Assembly (NCBI GenBank): GCA_030620095.1
Contig: JAUTXW010002103.1
Location: 186,001-250,000 of the forward strand
Reading direction: 5' to 3'
Source of the DNA: Kuschelorhynchus macadamiae
Lineage: Eukaryota > Arthropoda > Insecta > Coleoptera > Curculionidae
DNA length: 64,000 bases
Shown: positions 1 through 13,100 of the stretch, piece after piece
Position numbering within the stretch: position 1 is the first letter of the stretch
Layout of the letters: every line of letters starts with the position of its first letter
Notes under the pieces: generated by a model
What the model was told of the DNA's origin: nothing
What the model saw: only the letters and a program-made list of their open reading frames with translations
The model's database searches: none
Translations under genes and position numbers: made by a program

Positions 1-848
1 CGGTTTTGGCTAATGCAGAAGCTTACCCTATAAACTCTTGTAGGGCCAGTGAAAAGAGCATAGGGATTCCAAAAACTAGAGTTTAAGAAATTCTAAAAAA
101 GCACAAATACCACCCATACAAATTTAGACTGGTGCAGCTTTTACAGCCAGGGGATGCAGAGCGTCGGGTAGTCTTCTGCAATTGGTTTCGAGAAAGATGC
201 GATGTGGTTAGAGATTTTGAAAGGAAGGTTATATGGTCAGACGAAGCACATTTCAGTAATTCTGGTATACTCAATAGGCACAATAGTAGATTCTGGTTCC
301 AGGAAAATCAACAGCAAATATTTCCCAGAAGACAGCAGGGCAGGTTTGGTCTAAATGTGTCCTGCTTCATATCAGGCACACATATAAAATTTTATATATT
401 TGAGGGAAATCTAACAGCTAATCGCTATATAGAAATTTTTGGAGGCAGCTATACCTGAATTACTTGACGATGTTCCTCTAGCGTAAATTAACGAAATTTA
501 TTTTCAACAGGACGGTGCTCCTGCACACAATTCTGGAATGATGAGATTATTTCTGGACAATAGTTTTACCCATCAATGGATCGGAACAAATGGACCTATA
601 AGATGGCCCCCTAGGTCCCCAGATTTGTCGATTTTAGATTTCTTTCTATGGAGATATCTGGAAAATAGAATTTACAAAGACCACTATGATAATGTCCAAG
701 ATTTAGGAAATGCAATAAGAGAAAATTTTCGGAGAGCTATTTACAAAATCATCCCGTTATTTTGCTTAATTCCCTAAAACGAATACGAAAATTGTGCGAA
801 TTTAAATGCATAGAACAAAATAGAATTCAGTTTGAACAGTTCTTTTGA
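1..848 (+). pseudogene. DD41D mariner-like transposase, broken and 5'-incomplete
   Basis: This reads as the C-terminal three quarters of a DDE transposase. Visible landmarks are the WSDEAHF block (first catalytic Asp, about 235-250), a degenerate FQQDG-type block near 505-520 (second Asp) and the block PPRSPDLSILDFFLW near 607-650 (third Asp). In the sister copy the second and third Asp are 41 residues apart. It is not functional as it stands: there is a stop in the first ~100 bases, a frameshift near 440, an in-frame TAA at 484 and another frameshift near 735. Codon content is AT-rich like the surroundings. It acts, when intact, by cutting and pasting its own element; nothing suggests host use. 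Confidence 0.85.
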
Positions 849-1591
849 TTTCCTATATGGTTACTGTAGTTCTTATACGACAGTTGATTTTTGTTTTTTT
901 TTTAAAAAGGCTTGTTACGTAATAATGTATTACTGTTTTGTTCAAAAATTGTGTTACATAAATATAAAAAAATAAGGTAGGTGGAAAATTAAAATATATA
1001 AAATATATCAATACATATTTTGATGAATAGATTTAATTACATATTTATTTTGATTTATTGTTAGGATGTAGATATTGTTATATGACTTTAAATAAAAGGC
1101 AGCATTGTTTTGCATTTCCTACTGCAAAATTTGGAATGATAATTATAAAAATTAGGATTTTTGTTGTTGTTTATTAAAATAGACCCATACTATTATATAT
1201 TTTTGAGAAGCTTTTAAAAGGATAAAACAATTTCTGGACAAATATACAGGGTGTTCCATTTAAAAAGACACAACTTTGGGTCATATCTAAAAAATAACAA
1301 CTCAAATGAAAAATATGACTACGCCACTGGGTCCAATAAAGGGAAAAAACTGCATAAGCAGCAATTTTTCCCTTTGCGTTAAGTTAAAGGATAACCGAAA
1401 ACAAAATGGGACCAAAATGCAAAATTTTCTAAATTTCGCCCTGTATCTCATAAACGAAGAAGGCTATGAAAATTTTGTTTACGGCTACTCTGAGTTTCAC
1501 AAAAAATTAGCTCAGGTTCGTTAAAACCGCACAGGTTCTATCTTTAAAAATAAGCGAGACCGTGCTTTTGCAACCAAATCTGGACACCCCG
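1..1591 (+). mobile_element. Tc1/mariner-superfamily element (DD41D type), copy 1, cut by window start
   Basis: The right part of a DNA transposon. It holds a broken transposase (1-848) and ends in a long terminal arm (about 1251-1591) that finishes CACCCCG next to a TA dinucleotide, the usual Tc1/mariner target. The arm begins with CAGGGTGTTCC at its inner side and ends with the reverse of CGGGGTGTCC at its outer side, so it looks like a small unit with its own two ends. Sequence and layout match the complete copy at 12908-15259 in opposite orientation. The outer end abuts a hAT remnant, so this element probably inserted into it. The left end lies outside the window. Confidence 0.85.
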
Positions 1592-1593
1592 TA

Positions 1594-2775
1594 CACCACT
1601 GCCAACCATATTGCTCAAAAGTACTTTGTACCTCGGCAAAAATATCTTTTCCAGCAGTGGTCCCTTATAGTGGCCGTAAAGCCAGTAATTCCTTTGTCAC
1701 TACAAATTCTTCATCAATACCTGGTATAAAAACAGCTAACTGGGCTGTGTCAGATAAAACTCATCCAAAGCAATCGAAAATGCTTGAAAACAGGCCAATC
1801 TGTCAGTCAATGTTTTTTTAATATCACTATTCATCAAATCTATACGTCGAACAACAGGACGTCGCGATAAGCCCACTTTCTCAACCTTTCTTCTTTTCTG
1901 GGCACAAAAGTTCTGCAGCATCCACAAGGCACTCTTTAACAAACTCTTCCTCAGAAAATGACTTCGATGTTTTCGCTATTTTGGAACTAACTATAAAACT
2001 AGCTTTAACAACACTGTCTAGATTTGATCTTTGTAAAAGGAGCATTTGTTGCTGTTGCCCTAAATCGGTAATGAGTTTTTAAATTTTATCCTTTCTTGAC
2101 AGACCCGTAAGTAAATTATATTGAGCGGAATGCTTGCTTGAGTAATGCCGCTTCATATTGTGTTCTTTTAAAACCGAAAATTTTCATTGCATGACAAACA
2201 CATAGGTTTACCACTGTGCATAAAAAAAAAGTATTCATCAGTCCATTTGTTTTGGAATTGGCAACATTCTGTGTCCACTTTCCGTTTTTCTAAAAGCAGA
2301 CATCTTTATAGATTCTTTTCTTCTGAGCTGAATTTGCTTGAATGTTTCCCGCGTGTTTTCCTGTCAGTTGTTAAGAAGTAATGAGTTGACACGCGCGCTG
2401 AGCGGTTTATATATTACCCGCAATAAATATAATATGCGATGCGAGCACTCAAAGCCGACTGTTATCCATAACGCATCGCTCGGAGCGTTTCAAGGTCATC
2501 GGTTTATCTGTTTGTCTCTTTCTAACGACTATTTCTGGCTCGATCTGTGGCCACTGTGTTCCACTGTGTACGATTAATACAATTATTTATAGACTTTAGT
2601 TTTTATGATTTGAAGAATACAGTTTAAGGTTGGTTGACAGTAATTACAAATAAACTATGTGTACTAGATCTTTATTTTTTTTGCGTGTTATTTGAAATTT
2701 CTGAATTTCTCGCGGGCCGGATTAGAGCTGGGGAGGGCCGGATCCGGTGCGGGAGCCGGGGGTTGCCCATATGTG
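1594..2775 (-). mobile_element. hAT element remnant (5' half, transposase N-terminus)
   Basis: On the minus strand this region gives a degenerate reading that resembles the N-terminal half of hAT transposases of the ZBED/GTF2I-repeat type. From 2330 to 2160 there is a Cys-containing finger-like region with PMCLSCNENF. Near 1736-1900 there is a block (RRPVVRRIDLM, then FSIALDEFYLTQ) equivalent to the first catalytic Asp region of the better preserved hAT element at 8492-10954. The sequence stops at the mariner end at 1591, so it was probably cut by that insertion. At the other side a GC-rich run (about 2715-2770) ending GGGGGTTGCCCA resembles a hAT terminal repeat. Stops and frameshifts throughout. 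Confidence 0.65.
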
Positions 2776-3679
2776 ACTTAAAAGTTAAGTTGAGGTAAAG
2801 TGGCTGCTTTTGCTAAAGAAAAGAAACATTTTGTTAACATAAGATTTGAAAACTTGCAGATTTAAGGGTGTAAAACAATCGTTTATTTAGCGATGTAGCG
2901 TTGCCGCTTATACTAAAAAGTAGTAACATCTTTGATATTTCATATAAGACATCCTGTATACGATCGCATTTTTGGATTCGTAATTACTTTCTGATTACTT
3001 TTGCCTAATTCTTTCATATACCCATCCTTAACAGAGTTATTCATTATTTTCCATGTTTTGTTCAAAACATAGCTCGGATTAAATTTTTATTACTGCGGTA
3101 TCTGGTTTCAGAAAAAGTTGAATTTGTGGGCGTAGCTTACCAAGGTCCAGTGTATTAGTTTGTATAAAAAAGTTTGTTCTGCATTGTACAGGTTCGCTTA
3201 AAATTCGTGATTTTACTGCTAGATACAAAAATGATAAGAGGTGCATTTTTTTAATGGAACACTTTGTTAATTATTAAATAACCTGAAATACAATTAAATC
3301 TTCTTTAAAATGATCTACCAAATTCATATACTTAAATAGTAGGGTTTTGGAAATAAAGCAACTTCCTGTAAATTTCGGATTATTTTAACATTTTTGTCTT
3401 AGATAGGATCGAAATGTCGTGATTAAACATGTCATTGTGAAAATTTGACAATGAGTGCATTAATAATAATACCTTTGCCCGTTTATTAACGGAAGTGACT
3501 CGAAGAACTGAAATGGTGAGAAATAACTAATCAAATGAAGTTCTGATGAAATTGAGGAACAATGAGGCCTATTATAGCAAGAACATACAGAAGATTCATA
3601 GAAATGTACAATTAATATACAAGACAAAGTTTGTATGATTACCAAATAATTTCATTAATTATGGGTTAAAACATCCCTA

Positions 3680-4470
3680 AAAATGGAAACGACATTTACC
3701 GAAGCATGTAACTTCTGATGAAGCATATTTTCATGCTTATCCCCAAGCTTCTAGAGAAGTGCAGAAGATTATTTAGGCTTAACGCATGCTTTTGTTCAAA
3801 GGATCCTGGCTAATCATGTCATGGACCCATACAAGTTTATAAAAGTTCAAGCCCTGAAACCAAAAGAATACCAAAGTAGGGTACAATTTTGTGAAACACT
3901 TCTGATCCGCACTCAAGAAAATCTCCTAACTTTTTAAACAAAATATTTTGAACAGACGAAGCTAAATTTTGCAGGGAGGGCATTTTTAATGGAAGAAATA
4001 CGCACTTCTGGGCTGACTAAAATCCATATGTTATCAACTAAATGGGATTTCAGAAAAAGTTTAGGTTTAACGCCAGTGTAAACGGTAAACCAGTGGTAAA
4101 AGAGTTTTTGGACAACCCGCCAATAGAAGATTATCGTACCTGTTGGTTTCAACTAGATGGGGTACCGGTCGCTTGCACTTAGGCAGTAAGAACAGAGTTT
4201 CTGAATGGTCGACGATCATTGGTTTAGACGTTTGGGATCAGGTGGCCTGCTAGATCACCCGATCTCACGCCACCTGATTTTTACTTGTGGGGTGATTTGA
4301 AAAAAAAGGTGTACAAGATACCGGTACAGAGCAAACAAGTCCTCCCTCAAAGTGCTCCATTTGATTGAAGAGCAAGATGCCAGTGAAAAGAGGGCCACAA
4401 CTGAATCTCCGAGTATTCGGATTCTAAAATATTTGGAAATCAATTGTCCTCATTTTCAACTCGATTAAGA
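3680..4470 (+). pseudogene. Degenerate mariner-like transposase
   Basis: Reading across frames on the plus strand shows the expected order of a Tc1/mariner transposase: a basic stretch with YQSRVQFCE (about 3870-3900), a broken first-Asp block (3950-4020), a WFQLDG block (about 4145, second Asp) and WPARSPDLTPPDFYLWGDL (4245-4300, third Asp). Several stops and frameshifts separate the blocks, so no protein can be made. The family differs from the DD41D copies at both ends of this region. It belongs to the long-TIR element that encloses it. Confidence 0.75.
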
Positions 4471-5279
4471 AAGTGTTCTAATTTTTTACAGTACATTTTG
4501 GTTTTATGTTGGTATTTGCAGTTCTATTATATTTATGTTATTTGACGAACTGAAATTATTTTGTATTCGTACAAACATTCTCTTTCATTAATTCTAAATC
4601 AGGGTCCATTTCATTGAACTTTCTGCGTGTCCTTCCTATAATTAGGCAACATTGTCCATGAAGAATAAACAGCAAAACTTGATTTTAATAGTTGTTTCCC
4701 TTCATTTTAATAATTTTCAAGACGCTTTTGTTAAGAAATGCGCAAACGTATTATTATTAATGTACTAATAATTACCAAATTTTCATAATGACATGTTTCA
4801 TCGTTACATTTCATCACTAACTACGACAAATATAATAAAATAAACCGAATTTTACGGAAACTTGCTTTTATTTCCAAAACCCTACTATTTAGGTATAGGA
4901 AAATGATATATCATTTGAAAGGGATATCTTATCCAAGAGACCTGTTTCTTAAATTAAACACTATACATACAGACCGAGACTTAGTGTTTGTATATTGTTT
5001 AATTTTGAAAGGGATATGACTATCTTTCAGGTTATTTAGTAATATACAGGGTTATCTAGCAGAAAAATCACGAAGTTTAAGTGACCCTGTATAACGTAGA
5101 ACAAACTTTTCTATACAAAACTAATACACAGGATCTTGGTAAGCTATGCCCAAAATTTCAATTTTCCACGAATCCAGATACCGCAGTGATAAACATTTAA
5201 TTTGTGCCCTGTTTTGAACAAAAATATGGAAAATAATAATAGTAACAACTCGAAAACCATTAGACATATAGGATATATA

Positions 5280-6735
5280 TTTTTTTGAAAACTCTCCTTA
5301 TTGAAATTTCAGTGTTTACATAATATCAATAAATTCTCTAAGCAGTGCTGAATACAAATTTCAAAAATAACAACAATAAAAAAGATCAAAAATAAATTAG
5401 GTTTATAAAACTATAAAATCAGTTAATAATTAAATTTTACTAATTTTGGTAACCATAACAATAACTTAATTAAATATTACTAATCAATAAATAATAATAA
5501 TATTACTATTTTAAAGTATAGGATTTTGATTGTCGATATAAGTTTTTAGTCTTGTAACAAATTTTTTATGGTTGCGTATGTTTGTAAGAATTTCTGGGAG
5601 TGAATTATACGCAGTTATTGCCTGAGACATGGGATTATTTAGGCCTTTATTTGTATTTACATTGGACAAGTACAGCATATTCCGGCTCCTAGTGGTATGT
5701 TCATGTTACATTTTTGGGTTTTGTGTACTACCTTATGTACATACTTAGATTGTTTAATAAATTCAAGTTGGTTTAATGGGTAGATACCCAGCCCTTGATA
5801 TAGGTCAGTTGTAGGTGTAAGCCTTTTGGTTTTTGTTTTTTTGTTTGAACAACATAACAACTGTTTTGTCTATATTTATTTTAAATTTATTCTGTAACAG
5901 CCACTCATAATACCGCTTCAAATCTTCATTTACCTCTAGTGCTAGATTATTTACATTATCACCTATATATAACAACACTGTATCGTCCGCAAATGTGTAA
6001 TAATTTCCATTAAGATTGGCAAGTCTTAGAGTTAATACGTAAAGTGCATATAAAAGAGGCCTCAAACTGAGCCTTGGGGTATTCCGCTTAAATTATTTAA
6101 GTAACAACTCTTATTATTACCTATATTTACATATTGTTGTCTGTCTATTAGGTATGATTTTAAAACATTAAACATTTTGCCTCTAAATCCCATATCACGA
6201 AGCTTATTTAATAAAATATCGAAGCTAACCACATCAAAAGCCTTACTAAGATCTACAAAAACCGCAAGCACAATTTTTCCATTATCCATGGCAAAAAATA
6301 TCTTGTTTATAACATCTATTGTTGTCCCTAAGTGTTACTGCCCCTTATAAAACCATATTGACGGTTATTGGTCTATAATTATTCATTTGGTCTCTGTTTC
6401 CTGATTTATATATTGGAGTAATTCTACATATTTTAAGTTCTTCTGGAAACTTTCCCTCTGTAAGTACATTATTTGTTAGTCTCACTATTATGGGTATTAG
6501 ACATTCCTGCAAATTGATAAGATCACGAACTATTACTCCATCATGACCAGGTGCTGACGTTTTTTTAAGGCCCTGGAAAATTTCCATAATTTCCGTACAA
6601 TTTGTTGGTTTGATAAAACAACTACTTTCACAATGGATTTCTGAAAATTGATAGTCAGGTCTACGGTTTTTTATTTCCTCATTTATGTTTTTGATAATTG
6701 TGTTTCCTATATCGGCAAAATGTTTATTTATTTTG
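5280..6735 (-). mobile_element. LINE (jockey-like), 5'-truncated, RT remnant
   Basis: The minus strand encodes pieces of a non-LTR reverse transcriptase in order: a fingers block with a PGHDGV motif and ITPIYKSGNRDQMNNYRPI (6587-6345), DLSKAFD followed by SGIPQGSV (6289-6062) and the catalytic FADDTVLLY (about 5990). The 3' untranslated part runs to about 5290. There are frameshifts between the pieces and a stop after the PQGS block. The LINE lies inside the right arm of the long-TIR element; GACATA-AGGA-like words on both sides (near 5265 and 6741) may be an imperfect target duplication. No RNase H domain is visible. Confidence 0.8.
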
Positions 6736-7044
6736 TTGGTGACATAGGAAAATATTAGCCAAAAATAATCAGAAAATAATTACAAATCCAAAAATGCAAT
6801 CGAATACAGGCTCTCATTTTAAATATCACTTTATATTTTTTGGTATAAGCGGCAACGCTGCATCGCTAAAAATATTAGTATAGTATAGTAGCTTCTAAAC
6901 AAATCCTAAAACGATAATCTTTATACAGGTGCTTAATTTGAGATGGAAATTTCAAAGCCCCTAAAAAAGATTAATAAAAAATATTATTGTTAAGTATTTA
7001 ACTTGTTGAAAGTTTTTCCGCTAATAAAAATGTTTTCCTTTTAG

Positions 7045-7145
7045 ATCGTGATGGAAGGAGTGCGAGGAAATGGTTATGTCAGCGATACCGCTATAGATGA
7101 CATACGTATAATCCCAAACTGCACATATGAAGATTATATTCAGAC
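7045..7145 (+). CDS. Exon: C-terminal end of a MAM domain
   Basis: The acceptor TTTTCCTTTTAG and donor GTAAGT fit consensus. The 101-nt exon reads GVRGNGYVSDTAIDDI, the typical end of a MAM domain (glycine-rich strand followed by IAIDD-like residues), and then a Cys in IIPNC that normally closes the domain's last disulphide. It starts in phase 0 relative to the frame used and leaves two bases for the next exon. It is the only piece of host coding sequence seen before 17 kb. Confidence 0.85.
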
Positions 7146-10100
7146 GTAAGTAATCATAATCCAAAAAGTTTTATTTACATTAAAAGTACATTAAATTTAA
7201 AATACCACTTCTGCTGCTCCATTCTTGAAAGCAGTAGTGCATTCCCCGAGAGAACGGCCTTTATCTTTCTTACGAAGCGTTCTCATAGGCATCAAGCTCC
7301 CAGTTTCAAGAATCCATTAGCTGATCGAACCTCCTCCTTCTCATGGAATTTTGTTTATTTCTATTCTTCTGATATTTCCGAAATTTGCTTGCAAGATTCC
7401 GATATATTCTTACTAAGGGTATAAACCACACCACCCAATCATTAAGATTTCGAAATACTCAAGTAAATCCACCGTTGCAACTAAAGTATTGCTTTGTTTC
7501 TGGAAACCATACTGGTACTGGTCAAAATTGAAGTTTACATTTATAAATTCTATTAGTCTCTGTTTTATTAACTTTTTACACTATTTTTGAGAAGGTATTT
7601 AGTATTGAGATAGGTCGGTAGTTACCGAGTTCATCTGTAGGGCCTTTTCTGTGTATTGGCACAATTTTTGCAGTTTTCAGTTCTTCTGGGAAAACGTCAC
7701 TTTCCAAAATTCGATTTATAAGTGTCACTACTTTTGCGCCTATTATGTGAAACAACCTACTTATGTCTTCCTTTGTGATATTCCCAGGTGAACAGCTATT
7801 TTTAATCTCACTTAGGATATTTCAAATTTCTTTTATGTCTGTACATTCTTCCCCTGGAAATTTTATTTGATTTTGTTTTTCAATTTTATTTGCCAATGTA
7901 TGGCTTACTTTTGAAAAATATGTGAGTTCAACATCTCAAGATCTCATCTTGATGTTCCAAAATTTGTCCTTCAACACTTTGTATTATACTAATTTTATTT
8001 TTTTCCTGTTACTTCTGAAACACAGTTCATTTAAAACGTTCCACATCTTTTTTGAATCTTTGCCAGCTTCTTGGAATTTTCTTTTCTTTAATTCTTTTCT
8101 CATTTTATTTACTTCATTTTTTTTTCTTTTTAAATTCCTTTTCATTGTATTCATTACCAAGTTTTTTCCGCCTGACATACAGTTTGTCCCTTTCTTTAAT
8201 CTTTATACATATACTCCCATGTGGCCCAGTAATATTCCTTTGTACATTTTTTTTTGTTTCGGTCATAATACGTCCAGGTTGTTCATATGAGTATTTGTTT
8301 GCTTTTTTTTTGTTTTCATAATTGTATTAACATAAATACTAATTATAGGATTTGTGTTATTACTTTGTCCTAATATATATTAATTGATAATTTGCCACAA
8401 GAAAACCCTTACATAATTAATCTGATTGTTGATGTGAAAGTGGCTCATTTAAATGTAAGATCAATGTTTTCCGGCTTCAATGAATTTAGATCAGGGGTGC
8501 TCAAACGGTCGATCGCGAGTGCTTTTTGAGTAGATCTCTACAAAAATGTATTACGTAATAAAATAACACTCTGCTAGCGGCAAAGGGCGGCTTTATCAAA
8601 GGAACGCGCGGTACTTGTCAAAGAAAAGCCGCGTTTTTTATTCTTGCCTCTTTTCTAGAAATTTCGGGCTGCGCGTTTGACGGGAACATTCGAGACTTTC
8701 GTTCACGCCGATATAAATATTGCGCCTGCAGAAATTGGAGTCATTCTGAATTGCAACTTAAAGGCAATACTACGTCGATACAAAGTTTATTATTAAATAG
8801 TACAAAATGAGTGCAGCGAAGAAATCTAAAACGTATCATTTTAATAACGATTGGGAGGAAGAATTTTGGTTTTGTATGGTGAAGGATAAGTGCATTTATC
8901 TTATTTGTCGTAGGTCAGTTGCAATACCTAAGCGTGGTAACTTAGAGAGGTATCATAAAACGGTTCATAAAAACTATGAAAAGGATGTTCCGCCACAGGG
9001 TGAATTAAGAAAACGAAAAGTACGTGATTTGATATCTTGTTTGAAAAAAGAACAAACCATGTTCACAAGACCAGCCAAACAATCAAAAGCTGCTACGATC
9101 GCGTCGTTTAAAATATCTCATATATTGGCGAAACACAAGAAACCATTCGAAGATGGATCGGTTGCGACTATTTGGAGATTTTAAAAATAAAACAGAAATC
9201 ATGTCTGCTATTAGAGAACTTCAGTTATCTCGTCCGACTGTCACAAGGCGTGTTGAAGTCATAAGTCAGGACATGGCAGATAAACTAAAAAATGATATCA
9301 TGGAATGTACATACTTTTCTTTACAGTTCGACGAATTCACCGATAAGACAGACACTGCCCAGCTGTGTATTTTTATTCGGATGGTATTCAATGACATGTT
9401 GGCTAAGGAAGAATTTTTGACAATCATTCCTCTGAAGGGGAAGACCCGTGGCGAAGATATATATGACGTTTTCTTCAATTTTGTAAAAAACTACAAGCTA
9501 CCAATATATAAATTAGTGTGCATTACAACCGATGGAGCACCAGCAATGACTGGAAACAAAAACAGTTTTGTGGCATTGTGTCGAGCTAATGAAGATTTCC
9601 CTTCATTTTTTTCAATTCATTGCATTATACATCAACAAGTTTTGTGTTCAGAAATTTTAAACACGGGGGAAATTATGGGCATTGCAATAAAAATTGTGAA
9701 TTCCATCCGTGCACGTAACTTGCAACGGCGGCTATTTAAGTTGCAGTTGGAAGATAGGGAGTCAGCTGAACACACTGATTTAGTTCTTCACACGGACGTC
9801 AGGTGGTTGAATATCGGAAAATTCCTAGAAAGGTTTCAAGAATTATTGCCCGAAATAACAGCTTTTCTAGACGAAAGGGGTGATGACACTTAGATGTTGA
9901 AAAACGAAAAATGGCTGACTGATTTGGCATTTTTGATTGACATCACAATGCACTTAAACACCATTAACTTGGAGCTGCAAGGTAAAGGAAAAACTGTTAT
10001 TGAGATGATTAGCGCAGTAAACGCATTCAAAAGTAAATTGCAACTTATGATAGATCAACTGAAAAGAAAGGATCTGAAACATTTTCCGTCTTTAAAAACA

Positions 10101-13100
10101 AGGATTCCTCAGTTGAATTATGATACGTATGAGGCTGAATTGTCAAATATTTTGGGACAATTCGAAATGCGTTTTTATGATTGTAGTAAATTGGCAAATA
10201 TAGCATCATTTATGAGTTATCCTTTTTCATGTAAAAACATTGAGGAATTAGCTACTTAAATAGCAAGTCAGTTTAATATAAACTCATGTTCTGTTGAAAA
10301 TGAGTTGGTGCAGATTATATCAGATATACATCTCAAAGCTACAGCATCTGATACAAATTTCTGGTGTTTTATATCTGAAGATAAATATCCGAATCTAAGG
10401 CAAATCGCCCTTCAACTGACAGCAATGTTTTGGGTCAACTTACTTGTGCGAGTCTGCATTTTCTGAAATGAAGATAATTAAGTCAAAATATAGCAATCGA
10501 CTAACTGACGATCATATGTCATCATGCTTGCGATTAGCACTCAGTGGTTACGTACCATCTTATGAAAAGTATGCTGAAAACATGCAGTGCCATGCTTCAA
10601 CATCCAAAGTCACTCCTTAGTTAAGTTTAACACCATATGTAACTCTTGTGTTTTGTAACAACCAATAAACTCGCAATTTTGAATAACTATGAGTTTTTTC
10701 ATTGATATTGTAGGGAAGAACCTAACTAAACCTAACCCAAACCTTGAGTAAAATAATGTATACTGTGCGAAAAGCTAATATCTATATATGCTACGGTACA
10801 CCCTACCTAGGTAGGTAGGTAGGTAGGTAGGGTGTATGTATCGTGTATGTACGACAACCCTGCATCACACATACTTGCAGCCTCTCAGAGTCGATCGTAA
10901 GTAGTATAAAAATATTGAGGTAGATCGCCAGCAGTTCAAATTCAAGCACCCCTGATTTAGATCATTATTCGAGGATAATGATTTTGACATAGTATTTTTG
11001 TCTGAGACCTAGCTTTCTGGTCATCCTTATTTCAAATTCCGAATTATAAATTTTTCAGAAAAGATCGTGTGGGCAGATGGGGAGGAGTGGCGGTGTACGT
11101 TAAAACAGGATATGTCCTAAATATTATTACATTTCACTTTAATATAAATGTACAGTTGGAACTCTTAGCATTTAAAATTAAAATTGCAAATAAAACGTAT
11201 GCTTTTCTCATATTTTATAGACCACCTTCTTTGAAATTCAACAATCTGATACTAGATTTCGATAACATATTTTCTTCATTATTTCCTACTGTAGACGAAT
11301 TTTTTTGCTTGGGTAACTTTAACATTGATCTGCTAAACTTACAAAACCCATTAACATCTCTCTTTGAGAATTATAACCTTGTACAAATCATCTTCTTATA
11401 CTAGAATATATTCCTTCTGTATCAAAAATATTTGAAAAAATAATGCATAATTAAACGTATATTTGTTTCGTTAACAATAGTATAATACCCAACACCCAGT
11501 GCGGATTTAGAAAGAAATTTGGTACTACAGTAGCTCTTGTTAACGTAATGGATGATATTGCTCGGGCTTGTGACAACCAAATGAATAGTTTGTTAGTACT
11601 GCTCGACTTTTCAAAAGCTTTCGACACTGTTAATCATGAATTGCTTGTTTCTAAGTTGAAATATTATGGTTTTGAAAATGAATATTTTCTTCTTATTAAG
11701 TCATACTTATCTAACAGATTTCAAGCTATATTTTCTAATAATAAATATTCTGATCGAGTTAAGTTACTTTCTGGTGTACCTCAGGGTTCAATTTTAGGTC
11801 CGTTACTCTTTCTTATTTATACCTCGGATATACTAACTTTTTGTCAGGTCCAAGCATTCGCCGATGATACACAAATATATTGTAGTTTTTATTCTAATAA
11901 TTACATAGAAAGTGAACTGTCACAGAGCAACAACTTGCATTTAAATCCATCTAAATCGTGTCTTTAAATTTTTGGAAATAAGAATAAAGTTGATTTTCCG
12001 AAAAAAACACTTAATATATCAATAAACGACTGAAAATAAATTTTGTCGATTGTGCGAAAAAATTTGGATTTACTGTTGGATACTAGACTTAGATTCAAGG
12101 ACCACCTTAAAATGTTTCAAAAAACTTACCTGTCGTTAAAAATGTTATATAATATACTTATATTAAATAGGAATTTAAGAAGCCATTTATGTGAATCCCT
12201 TGTTTTGTCCAATTTTAATTACTGTGACTTTATCTATGGATTTTGTTTGGATCAAGAGAATAAATGTCGAATACAAAAAGTCCAAAATGCCTGCGATTTG
12301 TGTATAGTGTAAGAAAATGAACATATATCACATCTATTTAAGGAAATTAACTGGTTACGAATTGTTGCTCGACGAAATCTTCATTTTAGTACTTTTTTAA
12401 TTGAAATTATCAATGATGAGTGATATTCATAATGTTAACGTTAGAATGAGACATGGCATGACTATGCCCAATCACCAGAGCATCATTTTCAGCGTGGATT
12501 TTCATATAATGCTGTAAAATTCTATAATTTATTATCATTTGAATTTTTAGATTTAAAGTTTGATTTGTTTAAATCCAAATATAAACTGCATCTAATGAAT
12601 TTGAAAACTGATTCTGCATTAATTGATATTAATTACAAAGCAAAAATAGTTCTTTTCTGTTCAGTCAGGTATTTTCATTGAAGCTATTGATTTTTTCACT
12701 TGGGTATTGTGGCAAATCATAAACTATCCTATTAGCTGTTAGAAGTTTTGTTTTGTTTTGTTTTGCTTAGTGCTTACTGTTACATTCTTGCCAAGGTAAT
12801 ATGTAAATTTATAATTAGTTTATCCCTGCCTGCTTGAGTTGAGTAGCTATTAAAGCTAGACTACGCCGGGCTTTGACAATCCATTTCATTTTATATACTA
12901 CATTGTACAGGGTGTCCGGATTTGGTTGCAAAAGCAGGGTATCTCGCTTATTTTTAAAGATAGAACCTTGCGGTTTTCACGAACCTGAGCTAATTTTTTG
13001 TGAAACTCATGAAGCCTTAAACAAAATGTTCATAGCCTTTTTCGTTTATGAGATACGGGGCGAAATAGAAAAATTTTGCATTTTGGGACCCCCCTCGTAT

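Larger units (their letters stand above)
2887..6870. mobile_element. Long-TIR mariner-like element, interrupted by a LINE
   Basis: The outer ends are inverted repeats: TTTAGCGATGTAGCGTTGCC at 2887 matches, inverted, GGCAACGCTGCATCGCTAAA ending at 6870. Homology between the arms continues inward for several hundred bases: 2960-3320 matches the inverse of about 5030-5260 plus 6740-6810, including the phrases around ACTGCGGTATCTGG and its reverse near 5175. The right arm is split by a minus-strand LINE (about 5280-6735). Between the arms lies a degenerate transposase (3680-4470). Internal CAGGG-type termini (near 2955 and 5045) recall the other elements in this window. Confidence 0.75.
8492..10954 (+). 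mobile_element. hAT DNA transposon with 8-bp target duplication
   Basis: The element starts CAGGGGTGCTCAAA and ends with the near-inverse TTCAAGCACCCCTG. It is flanked on both sides by the same 8 bases, ATTTAGAT (8484-8491 and 10955-10962), the hallmark of hAT insertion. Removing it restores the reading frame of the host LINE endonuclease, which proves the boundaries. It is 2463 bp long. It holds a broken transposase gene (8807-10620), a poly(A) signal AATAAA at 10664 and a short GGTA microsatellite (about 10808-10832). Confidence 0.95.
8410..12880 (+). mobile_element. LINE (jockey-like), degenerate, split by a hAT insertion
   Basis: The endonuclease domain begins near 8440 (VAHLNVRSM), is cut at 8491 by the hAT element and resumes at 10963 without loss of frame (FEDNDFDIVFLSET). 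It then runs into YRPPS and GNFNIDL blocks (11069-11404). A deletion removes the linker and the first RT motifs. The RT continues with DFSKAFDTVNHELL, SGVPQGSILGPLLFLIY and FADDTQIY (11548-11967), and a C-terminal region (12043-12640). A TTTTG repeat (near 12753) and a non-coding tail follow, up to the mariner end at 12905. Stops at 11015, 11402 and 11965 show that it is dead. No RNase H domain. Confidence 0.85.

Noticed and set aside
1736..1942. Minus-strand ORF as a host gene
   Set aside because: It matches the N-terminal part of hAT transposases and is one fragment of a broken element.
7922..8321. Two overlapping plus-strand ORFs rich in Phe and Leu
   Set aside because: They are antisense to a Lys-rich LINE segment (8178-7984 on the minus strand), which explains the composition.
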